Below are positions 1 to 6,607 of a stretch of 64,000 nucleotides of DNA, piece after piece. Each line of letters begins with the position of its first letter. Position 1 is the stretch's first letter. Where the stretch lies: NCBI RefSeq assembly GCF_003606365.2, contig NZ_CP031933.2, positions 1,922,001 to 1,986,000 on the forward strand, read 5' to 3'. Origin of the DNA: Companilactobacillus zhachilii. GTDB taxonomy: Bacteria; Bacillota; Bacilli; Lactobacillales; Lactobacillaceae. The position numbers and the translations under genes were made by a program. The notes beneath the pieces were generated by a model. That model ran no database searches and had not been told where the DNA came from. It saw only the letters and a list, made by a program, of their open reading frames with translations.

Positions 1-40
1 TACTGGGGCTTATTTCTATCAAAACGGAGGATGTCAAACA

Positions 41-256
41 ATGAATATACATGCAAATTTAAATTTTAAAAAAACTACCGATCAAGAAATACTAAGTAAG
101 TTGTCTGATGATACATTAACTACTTATATAATGCTCCAGAAATCAAAGATACCAGTATGTTTACACATTCCATTGAATGGCAATATACCCGGTTCTGACA
201 GCGTAAAAAAGTCATTAGTTGAGTTGTCCAAGCTAGGACTTATTCATTTAGATTAG
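41..256 (+). CDS. Small hypothetical phage-type protein
   Basis: A 71-residue protein that I do not recognise. The frame is open to the left window edge, but a GGAGG 9 nt before the ATG at 41 supports this start. The second half reads like the recognition end of a winged helix (SVKKSLVELSKLGLIHLD), a form common in small phage replication or regulatory proteins. It ends 17 nt before the replication initiator gene and is probably co-transcribed with it. Function unknown; a DNA-binding role is only inferred. Confidence 0.55.
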   Translation: MNIHANLNFKKTTDQEILSKLSDDTLTTYIMLQKSKIPVCLHIPLNGNIPGSDSVKKSLVELSKLGLIHLD

Positions 257-273
257 GAGGTAATCGGTTATTC

Positions 274-1263
274 ATGGACTACTTCAAACAACGTAGAGCG
301 TACCGAGATTTCAAAGTTTATGAAGGTAATATCTCAGAGACACAAAATAACTTATACCGTGAACTATTAGACTATGCTAATGACAAACGTCGGTTAGATC
401 AAAGTTTCAGGTTAACCAATGATGTATTACTTAAATTAACAGGCTCTTCAATGAACGGGCTTGTCCAAGCAAGAAAGAAATTAGTTGAACTCAATCTTAT
501 TGAGTATTCAAAAGGACAAAGAAATTTAAATGCACCCTCTTATAAAATTGTAAAACTATATGATGATTTTATAACTCAAAAGCAGGTATACAACCCAGAC
601 CCCGAAATTTCAATCACTCAGGGTAATAAAACCATGGGTAGTCAGGGTAATAGGAATTCAAACAGTCAGGGTAATAAAATCCAAAGTAATCAGGGTAATA
701 ACATAAACTCTAGTGGCACAAGCATTCGGGGCAATATTTTACCCACTACTATACAACCCAGTAACGAATCAGATGACAGCCCAGATAGCAAAATTTCAAT
801 TACTCAGGGTAATAGAACTGGGGGTAATAAGGGTACTGAACCCCAAACACTTAGGGTAACGAACCTTTGTACTAGTACTATAACTAATACAGACTATTAT
901 CATAATAACGCGCGTAGCGCGAAAGAAAATGATGATGATGATTTCAAAAATTTAATAACTTACTACCAGAAAAACATAGGACAAACCAATTCGATTGTTA
1001 TTCAAAGTATTCAAGAATCAGTTAATGATTTTGTAGAACATAAGACATCCCTAAAAGAATGCTATGACATTGTAAAGTATGCTATTGAGCTGACGGCTAA
1101 GAATAACGTTCACAACTGGAACTATGTAAACAAGATCTTAATGAACTGGCAAAAGGATAGTTTATTTACATTGGCAAACATAAAGGCTAGTCAAAACGAA
1201 CGTAGCAATAAAAATAACCAATCGAGGGATGATAGTGATTCAGTATATCCCGAGTTGTTTTAG
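274..1263 (+). CDS. Phage-type replication initiator with DnaD-like C-terminal domain
   Basis: A 329-residue protein. Residues 1-95 look like a winged-helix DNA-binding domain (RLTNDVLLKLTGSS, then ARKKLVELNLIEY). Residues 100-200 are a low-complexity Asn/Gln/Gly linker with repeated QGN motifs. Residues 225-310 match the DnaD/DnaB_2 pattern, ending NWNYVNKILMNW. This layout is typical of phage or satellite replisome organisers, which bind an origin inside their own gene and recruit the helicase loader. The linker DNA carries regular iterons (see 618-860). AGGAGG lies about 12 nt before the ATG. The DnaC-like gene follows after 11 nt, so the two form a replication operon. Confidence 0.8.
   Translation: MDYFKQRRAYRDFKVYEGNISETQNNLYRELLDYANDKRRLDQSFRLTNDVLLKLTGSSMNGLVQARKKLVELNLIEYSKGQRNLNAPSYKIVKLYDDFITQKQVYNPDPEISITQGNKTMGSQGNRNSNSQGNKIQSNQGNNINSSGTSIRGNILPTTIQPSNESDDSPDSKISITQGNRTGGNKGTEPQTLRVTNLCTSTITNTDYYHNNARSAKENDDDDFKNLITYYQKNIGQTNSIVIQSIQESVNDFVEHKTSLKECYDIVKYAIELTAKNNVHNWNYVNKILMNWQKDSLFTLANIKASQNERSNKNNQSRDDSDSVYPELF
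618..860 (+). repeat. Iterons inside the initiator gene (candidate replication origin)
   Basis: The decamer TCAGGGTAAT occurs at 618, 642, 666 and 690, spaced exactly 24 bp. A further exact copy lies at 804, and weaker relatives (GGGGTAATAA near 821, TTAGGGTAAC at 851) follow. In the protein they read as the repeated QGN linker. Phage initiator genes often contain their own origin as such iterons, so this is a likely origin of the element. The spacing is seen; the origin role is inferred. Confidence 0.7.
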
Positions 1264-1274
1264 GAGGTATAGGC

Positions 1275-2042
1275 ATGGAAATGTTTGGCTTTGACGATTA
1301 CATGCGTAAAATTGCACGTAAACATGGTATTGATCTCAATAAAGCTAATATACAGGACGCCATTGATCATAGGGATGAACGTCAAGAACAGGAATCAATT
1401 AAATTCACGAAAGAAAATAATAAGGTTAAACGAAAGAGAATGTTTGATAGCTCAGTGGTAAGTGACCCAATCATTTTAAGTAAAACGTTTGATGACTTTA
1501 ATATCACTGACAAAATTCAAAAGTCTGAATTTGATAAAGCTAGAAGTATAGCTGACAGGATATTGAACGGTGAGAAAGGAAACTTCACCTTTTCAGGAAC
1601 TCCGGGAGCTGGAAAGACTTTATCTGCTGTAAGTATTTTAAACAAAATTCAGCATTCAGACAGTTCACTAACTTGTTATTTTGCTAGTGTTTCTATGCTC
1701 GCTCAAATGAATAAAGATTCGATACAATACCCCGAGATAAAAACCGATTTTATTAATGCTGAAAGGTGTATTAAGCAGTGTGATATTTTGGTGCTTGATG
1801 ATCTAGGTAGCGAAACTTCGTTTCAGAAAAATATAAAAGAGGCATCAGACTACCAACAGGCAATGCTATTTAGACTTGCCGACTATCGGGCAGAGAATAA
1901 AAACAAAGTTAATATTGTGACGACAAACAATACATCAAAAGAGCTAAAAAGAATTTACAACGGGAAAATATATGACAGGTTAATAGCTAGTAATTTCGAC
2001 AATGTAATTAAATTTACAAGTAAAGATTGTCGGATGTTTTAA
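1275..2042 (+). CDS. DnaC-like AAA+ helicase loader
   Basis: A 255-residue ATPase of the DnaC/IstB type. It has a Walker A GTPGAGKT (about residue 112) and a Walker B ILVLDDLGSE (about residue 172), followed by a sensor-like region IVTTNNTSKEL and a typical C-terminal RLIASNFDNVIKF. Such proteins load the replicative helicase at the origin melted by the initiator. AGGAGG sits 8 nt before the ATG, and the gene directly follows the DnaD-type initiator. No transposase is adjacent, which favours a replication role over an IS21 IstB role. Confidence 0.85.
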   Translation: MEMFGFDDYMRKIARKHGIDLNKANIQDAIDHRDERQEQESIKFTKENNKVKRKRMFDSSVVSDPIILSKTFDDFNITDKIQKSEFDKARSIADRILNGEKGNFTFSGTPGAGKTLSAVSILNKIQHSDSSLTCYFASVSMLAQMNKDSIQYPEIKTDFINAERCIKQCDILVLDDLGSETSFQKNIKEASDYQQAMLFRLADYRAENKNKVNIVTTNNTSKELKRIYNGKIYDRLIASNFDNVIKFTSKDCRMF

Positions 2043-2137
2043 GAGTTTCAAGGCACAAAAAAAGCCATTCACAAAGTGAACAGCCACTAATTAATTGATA
2101 CGAGCAAATCAATTATATCACTGTGGAGGTTGTAAGC

Positions 2138-2578
2138 ATGGGATTATTTCCAAAGCTCAATAAGAGAAAGACTATCAAGAATGTTAAAGATTATTTTGAA
2201 AAGGACTTTCCCAGACTAAAGGCAAGATCACATATGGACTTATCTAGTTTACAATCTCCTCAGTTTGATACGATCCCCAATACAGGTAACGTAAGAAATA
2301 ATCAAGAGGACAACGTTATCAGTGGCATTGATGCTCAAGAGTTCGTTAAGTCAACGTATGATGTTATTAATAAAGCTCCAAGAATATACAAAATTATTCT
2401 TAAAAATGTCTATTTATTGGATCAAGGTAATTCGGTAGCTATGGAATTAACTGGCTACGAGACAAGCCAGTATGCAAAGTACAAAAATCGCTCATTGCTG
2501 TATTTTGCTGACACATACCAAGACATATACGATCTTAATGATTACAGTGAATGCACCAATGACTTAAAGAGTGTGTAA
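2138..2578 (+). CDS. ArpU-family phage late-gene regulator
   Basis: A 146-residue protein beginning MGLFPKLNKRKTIKNVKDYF. This N-terminal pattern (GLFP, K-T-x-x-N-V, then FPRL) is that of ArpU-type transcriptional regulators, which control late lysis or packaging genes in phages of Gram-positive bacteria. A GTG 15 nt upstream is in frame, but GGAGG is placed for the ATG at 2138. ArpU genes usually precede terminase genes; none follow here, so the element is a satellite, a remnant or rearranged. Family assignment from sequence pattern only. Confidence 0.7.
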   Translation: MGLFPKLNKRKTIKNVKDYFEKDFPRLKARSHMDLSSLQSPQFDTIPNTGNVRNNQEDNVISGIDAQEFVKSTYDVINKAPRIYKIILKNVYLLDQGNSVAMELTGYETSQYAKYKNRSLLYFADTYQDIYDLNDYSECTNDLKSV

Positions 2579-2585
2579 AACATTC

Positions 2586-2929
2586 TGGAGAAATTGGAGT
2601 CCCTAAAGAGAATTAATGCGTAGTTTATTTGATATTAGGGATGAAAATGCTGATGTGGTAAGCATTAGAGCTTTATTTTAATAATAAATAGTGTGTCCTA
2701 ACCGTAGTTAATACCTATACCCGACAATTTGTCGGATATGAATAGTTTCGGTGTGATAATTCACAGTGGGAGTTTTGGGAACCCCTAAAAAGAATAAATA
2801 GTTTTGTGTATTTAAACATTTTATACACCCTAAAAGAGAAAAATATAAAATATGTCAGAATCTGCAGATTCTGCAGTCCCTAAAAAAAGAAAAATATTAG
2901 TGTATTCGGACATTTCAGACACCCTAAAA
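2586..2929 (+). repeat. Non-coding stretch with repeated short-word pairs followed by CCCTAAA
   Basis: Between the ArpU-type gene and the next small gene no ORF is convincing. The octamer CCCTAAA(A/G) recurs at 2601, 2783, 2828, 2878 and 2922, and again at 4212. Most copies are preceded by a 5-6 nt word repeated at a 9-10 nt interval, for example CTGGAG/TTGGAG before 2601, GCAG/GCAG before 2878 and TTCGGACA/TTCAGACA before 2922. The copy at 2828 is preceded by an inverted pair GTGTAT/ATACAC instead. Role unknown; they could be protein-binding sites or RNA signals. Confidence 0.5.
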
Positions 2930-2955
2930 AAGGAATTAGAAAGGTAATTTTAAAA

Positions 2956-3207
2956 ATGAAAAGCAATCAGATAGGGTTTCACGGTGTATTAACCAACAAT
3001 GATTTACTCGAGCTATTAAATATGATTTATGACAGCCGTACACGTCTAAAAGCTGTACAGGGTTATGTAGACGAGCTGAAACAAGGTAGCAACGAGGATA
3101 TTTCTAGCAAAGTTCAGGAATATACGCCAATAATCAAAGTGTTAGATAATGACATTGATAAGACGCTTGATACTACAATTTATTATTTGAACAACCTAAA
3201 GCCATAA
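2956..3207 (+). CDS. Small hypothetical protein
   Basis: An 83-residue, mostly helical protein with no recognised domain. Residues 20-80 look suited to a helical hairpin or short coiled coil (NDLLELLNMIYDSRTRLK, later KVLDNDIDKTLDTTIYYL). AAAGG precedes the ATG by about 10 nt, and a strong terminator follows the stop codon immediately, so it is probably expressed as a short unit. It lies within the phage-like element. Function unknown. Confidence 0.6.
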   Translation: MKSNQIGFHGVLTNNDLLELLNMIYDSRTRLKAVQGYVDELKQGSNEDISSKVQEYTPIIKVLDNDIDKTLDTTIYYLNNLKP

Positions 3208-3209
3208 AT

Positions 3210-3252
3210 AAACGCCCCACGTCTTAAATAATTGAGATGTGAGGCGTTTTTA
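3210..3252 (+). terminator. Intrinsic terminator
   Basis: A GC-rich stem (AACGCC... pairing with ...GGCGTT) followed by a T run, directly after the stop codon at 3207. Confidence 0.8.
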
Positions 3253-3430
3253 TTGTAGTCACGATTAATTATATTAATTTATTTTATTGGGGCTCATACG
3301 TTCGTATAATGAATTAAAAATGCTAACATTTGATAACGTTTATTTTGTAACAACCTGTCAAAACCTGACATTGTTTTGTAGAGCACTATTAAAAGTTACT
3401 TTAAATCGCCTTGCATGGTATAATTAAGGC

Positions 3431-3545
3431 ATAAAAAAGAGGGATGCTCGAACATCCCCCAGATAGCCCGTTTAAGACGGTAGCTACTAGGTTTTAATAA
3501 AAATAATCGTAAACCCGCTAAAGTTTAGACGATTATTTTTTTTGA
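3431..3545 (+). ncRNA. Probable antisense antitoxin RNA of a type I toxin
   Basis: A good extended -10 promoter (TGGTATAAT, hexamer 3419-3424) is followed by a short region with no ORF. It holds a hairpin GGGATG...CATCCC (about 3442-3460) and ends in a strong two-way terminator (AAATAATCGT...ACGATTATTT, about 3500-3540). The end of this transcript overlaps the 3' end of the holin-like toxin gene on the other strand. That convergent layout is the one known for RNAI/RNAII-type loci. Transcript ends are inferred. Confidence 0.6.
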
Positions 3546-3616
3546 TTAAATTCGAGTATTAAAACTACCAAAGTCGCAAATGCAATCATTAGCGAAAGTG
3601 CTTGGTAAACACTCAT
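3533..3616 (-). CDS. Putative holin-like type I toxin (27 residues)
   Basis: A 27-residue peptide, MSVYQALSLMIAFATLVVLI followed by LEFNQKK. It has one transmembrane helix and a short charged tail. The MSVYxALSLMIxF start is the signature of the 'putative holin-like toxin' peptides of lactobacilli and other Firmicutes. AAAGGA lies upstream of the ATG, overlapping the end of a 12-codon leader ORF. Its 3' end is covered by a convergent antisense RNA. Family members harm the membrane when overproduced; here they may help keep the element in the chromosome. Confidence 0.75.
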   Translation of the reverse strand: MSVYQALSLMIAFATLVVLILEFNQKK

Positions 3617-3618
3617 GG

Positions 3619-3657
3619 TTATCCTTTCGAGAGGTAAAGCCATTTTATTAATCTCAT
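3619..3657 (-). CDS. 12-codon leader ORF before the toxin
   Basis: An ORF MRLIKWLYLSKG with its own GAGGTG ribosome site. It ends 2 nt before the toxin start, and its last codons form the toxin's AAAGGA site. This spacing suggests translational coupling. Coding status is inferred from the layout only. Confidence 0.4.
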   Translation of the reverse strand: MRLIKWLYLSKG

Positions 3658-3745
3658 AAGGCATCACCTCACATTATCATGAAGTTAGCCACCGTCATTA
3701 ACTTGCTATCGTTTATTATTATCCAATATGAATCAGATCAAAGAA

Positions 3746-3790
3746 AGTCATTTATCGAAATCTTAATAGATAAATGGCTTTTTATTTTTT
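3746..3790 (+). terminator. Hairpin with T-rich tail
   Basis: AGTCATTTATC pairs with GATAAATGGCT and is followed by a long T-rich run. It could end a plus-strand transcript antisense to the toxin leader region. A 63-codon frame over it looks accidental. Confidence 0.5.
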
Positions 3791-3900
3791 TTATTTTGCT
3801 CAAAAAAGGTATGCATACAAACATAAAAAGGGGTGCACCCTTTTTTGTAAAAGGTTGCACCCTAAAATAATGATGAAATTAGTATTTTAAACGCCATCTA

Positions 3901-4219
3901 TGATGTCATTTGCGGTCATTTTATAGCTTGATAATACTAGGTTTTACTAGGGTAACATCCCTGACAAACCCTAACATTAATGTCAGCATTAATAAGCATT
4001 GCATGCTATTAAATACTAGTATTATTTGTTCGGAAAAGTTCGGATTATATGCTCGGAAATGCTCAGGTATTACTAAGAAATACTAAGATAAAGTGCAAAA
4101 ATTTGAGGCATTGAAATGTTGAGTAATGTTGAGTGTTATACCCTAAGAAAACCTAAGATAAATGTCGGAAAATGTAGGAACAATTTTGTTATTTAGGTCA
4201 GATAAGTCAGTCCCTAAAA
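3901..4219 (+). repeat. Array of diverged 10-bp tandem pairs
   Basis: About eleven neighbouring 10-bp pairs are each internally similar but differ from one another. Examples are TACTAGGTTT/TACTAGGGTA (3935), CCCTGACAAA/CCCTAACATT (3959), GTTCGGAAAA/GTTCGGATTA (4028), TGCTCGGAAA/TGCTCAGGTA (4050), TACTAAGAAA/TACTAAGATA (4071), GTTGAGTAAT/GTTGAGTGTT (4118), CCTAAGAAAA/CCTAAGATAA (4142) and TGTCGGAAAA/TGTAGGAACA (4163). Two similar pairs lie at 3322 and 3353. The spacing is one helical turn. No coding potential seen. Confidence 0.6.
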
Positions 4220-4660
4220 AACAATGTATTGGAGTGTCAAAAGTGGCGTGTGAAATTGTCTAGCTAATAGAGGGGTATCACCAAAATTGGCGACACCTTT
4301 CATTGTGTTTATAAGAGCTACCCTCGTGAATCACGACGGTATGTACATTAAGTACGCCCCTTTGATATTTACGAATTAACTTAGTATAAAAAGAATAGAT
4401 TGTAATGAAAAAGGTCATTTATATATAACAAAAAGGACGCCTCAATTCGGGGCCCCCTTGGTTCGAGTTCAAAGTTACATAGATGAGTCGTCAATTTGAA
4501 TTAGGTGACTAGATTCAGCATAGGCAGTAAGTACCGTATCTTAATAACCTGAGGTACTAAAATGGTACTTTAGCTGAGTGAACGAATCGTTCTGTTAGAT
4601 CAAAATAAAAAAGCCACCACATAAGAATGTGATGACAACCGCCCGACCAGTAATATTATT
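4220..4660. other. Non-coding end of the element
   Basis: No gene is supported here. A hairpin with arms CACCACAT/ATGTGATG at about 4612-4637, preceded by a run of A, resembles the 5' part of the antitoxin RNA described at 3431 and may be a remnant of a second toxin locus. The rest shows nothing I can name. Confidence 0.35.
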
Positions 4661-4670
4661 TGTGTTTAAA

Positions 4671-4711
4671 TTGACTAAGTTTTGACTAAGTAAAACCGCT
4701 TTTGACTAAGT
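4671..4711 (+). repeat. Three direct repeats near ssrA (candidate integrase arm sites)
   Basis: TTGACTAAGT occurs at 4671-4680, 4682-4691 and 4702-4711, about 80 nt from the ssrA 3' end. Tyrosine integrases of elements that insert at ssrA often use short direct repeats close to the core site as arm-type sites. The repeats are seen; the role is inferred. No integrase lies within the window. Confidence 0.5.
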
Positions 4712-4732
4712 TGTAATTGATTCATGAAAATA

Positions 4733-4775
4733 AAAAAACCAGTAATACCAAGGCCTTTAAGTCTCAATATAACCG
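4733..4775 (-). terminator. Terminator downstream of ssrA
   Basis: Reading the minus strand, AACCGGTTAT and ATTACTGGTT can pair and are followed by seven T. It starts about 15 nt after the tmRNA CCA end. If the element inserted at ssrA, the terminator may be supplied by the element. Confidence 0.55.
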
Positions 4776-4790
4776 GTTGATTTCTCATTA

Positions 4791-5153
4791 TGGAGGTGAG
4801 GGGAATTGAACCCCTGTCCAAGCATAATGCTATGCAAGCATCTACACTCATAGTTGTATCATTTAATATTTCGCTACTCTGAACGCCATACAACCAGGCT
4901 AACCACAGTAGCTATCCCGATGATCTCTTTTTAACTATTCAGGATGCACAGTTAAACGTAGCCCAATTAATTTGAGACCCATTTCCAACCCTTGGGCGAA
5001 GCTAGAATGGATCACGCTTAGACTGTTTTTAGGCAGCTAATGCGTAGTTATTATTATTTTTTGCAGTTATAATAAACTGTGTGTTTTTAGAGGGACACGA
5101 AACCCTAAGTGCAGCCTGCACGCTACTACACATGTCGAATCCAGAACACCCCC
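4791..5153 (-). ncRNA. ssrA: Transfer-messenger RNA (tmRNA)
   Basis: The minus strand begins GGGGGTGTTCTGGATTCGAC, the classic tmRNA 5' end. It finishes with the tRNA-like T arm GGGGTTCAATTCCCC and an encoded CCA end (TCACCTCCA). The tag frame at 5064-5029 reads from a GCA resume codon as AKNNNNYALAA followed by TAA. tmRNA rescues ribosomes stalled on broken mRNAs and adds this tag for proteolysis. Length about 363 nt. The 3' end is a common target for phage and island integration, which fits the phage-like genes on its distal side. Confidence 0.97.
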
Positions 5154-5171
5154 AAGAATGTCCACTTAAAT

Positions 5172-5200
5172 ATAATAGCTAATTTTCTTGAATATAGCAA
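5172..5200 (-). promoter_or_regulatory. Promoter of ssrA
   Basis: On the minus strand TTGCTA (5195-5200) and TATTAT (5172-5177) are separated by 17 nt, about 20 nt before the tmRNA 5' end. The remaining sequence up to 5466 is AT-rich and shows nothing else. Confidence 0.6.
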
Positions 5201-5466
5201 ATCGTTTGACTCATCAAATACAATTTATTTGATAATATAAATAAGCTACCAACCACTACTAACAGGTAATGTAAGTTATTTTTTATTTTCTCTAAGTATT
5301 ATATGTTCAAATCCACTCGACGCGGTTAAATCATATCATCCTGGATGGGATTATATCGTTTACAAAACACGAATATATTTTATAAAATGAATCCCCTTGA
5401 TTCCAAAAAAAGACCGCCAGCACTAAGCTAACAATCTTATCATTCTAAAAACATCTATCAATATAA

Positions 5467-6234
5467 TTATTTAACTACGGTTAACTCATGTAACGTCTTA
5501 CCTTCAGGCGATTTCAACTGCAACCAACTGTTAGTCCCAGCAAAATACAAGAACGTCCCAACTTCATTGACACTTCTTAATTTGACATCTTGGATAAGAG
5601 TGTCATTTTTTATTTGTTCTGCATGCTCTTCACGTAAACGTAATCCAAATTTACCTGCAAAACCAATTACACCAGCCTTAGTTAGGGGTGCATTTTCGAC
5701 TAAGGTAGCTCCGGCTTTAACAATAAATTCGTTGCGTTTGACCCAATAAACAGTTGCTTTACTTCCTTTATAATTAATTGAAAAAGGTACGTCTGCTAAT
5801 GATTTGATATATTTATGGCGTGCTTTAGAAGTTTTCTTTTTAGCTTTAAACAATTTAACCCCACAAAGATTCAACAAGGGTAAAAGTTTTTGTAAGTATT
5901 CGTTATAAACCTCAATAGATTCCTTAGCGATGGTCATTTCATAACCGACGTTTAATTCATAGCCAGCTTTATCCAACTCTTTTGTCAAAAAATAGAAGAA
6001 ATCAGCTGCAATTACATTTTCGGGTACCACAATTTCGACAAAGCGACTGTCATCAGACCAATCATCCAAACTGCCGTAACTAATCCCTGCCAGTAAATTG
6101 TCTTTTATAATAATAAAAATAGATTCTTCATCAACTTTAGTAGGTTGTACTTTATAATAATTGATCTCTCCTAGATTCTTCAAATTAAAGTTGATCCGCT
6201 GATCTGAAAAATCTCCTGAAAACTCGACTGTCAT
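5467..6234 (-). CDS. Conserved hypothetical protein with DUF4357-like C terminus
   Basis: A 255-residue soluble protein. The start is set at the ATG at 6234 because AAAGGA lies just upstream; a TTG five codons earlier is less likely. The N-terminal half (residues 1-105) is a mixed alpha/beta domain with no family I recognise. Residues 140-250 contain an ADVPFSINYKGSKATVYWVK region and end in LRSVNEVGTFLYFAGTNSWL, which resembles the DUF4357 fold found at the end of some nucleases and restriction-linked proteins. No catalytic motif is visible. It stands alone next to ssrA. Function unknown. Confidence 0.55.
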   Translation of the reverse strand: MTVEFSGDFSDQRINFNLKNLGEINYYKVQPTKVDEESIFIIIKDNLLAGISYGSLDDWSDDSRFVEIVVPENVIAADFFYFLTKELDKAGYELNVGYEMTIAKESIEVYNEYLQKLLPLLNLCGVKLFKAKKKTSKARHKYIKSLADVPFSINYKGSKATVYWVKRNEFIVKAGATLVENAPLTKAGVIGFAGKFGLRLREEHAEQIKNDTLIQDVKLRSVNEVGTFLYFAGTNSWLQLKSPEGKTLHELTVVK

Positions 6235-6249
6235 ATAAATCCTTTCCAA

Positions 6250-6607
6250 TACTTAATTATTACCATATTCATTAAAGTTTACCATATTACATTGCAGACA
6301 AATTTAGCCAAAATCATTACTGTAAAATTCATCCATCAGAAATGAATATTTTCCCAGTTTATAATAAAATCAATAACCTAATATTAATTAATTATATTTT
6401 CCCATTTAATTCCAATTTCATATAACCCAATTTATAAAAGATGAAATGTAAGCCCTACTCACAGATTATATAATATATCATGATAAGAGCATTAATATGA
6501 CTATTTATGATTAATCATTGAGGAAGTATTTATTTTAAATATAATAATTATTTTTCAAAATATAATCATACTAAATACTTAAATCTAACCTGTGAGGGGT
6601 AATAACT
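6250..6607. other. AT-rich divergent intergenic region
   Basis: Between the divergent genes at 6234 and 6608. It is very AT-rich and must hold promoters for both sides, but no single promoter stands out. GAGGGG before 6608 is the ribosome site of the next gene. Confidence 0.4.

Noticed and set aside
1275-2042. IstB of an IS21-type insertion sequence
   Set aside because: There is no IstA and no terminal repeats; it directly follows a DnaD-type initiator, which fits a helicase loader.
3679-3870. 63-codon plus-strand ORF
   Set aside because: It crosses a terminator hairpin, has no ribosome site and low-complexity sequence; treated as non-coding.
4675-4893. 72-codon minus-strand ORF
   Set aside because: It overlaps the tmRNA 3' half and the terminator region; the RNA gene explains the sequence.
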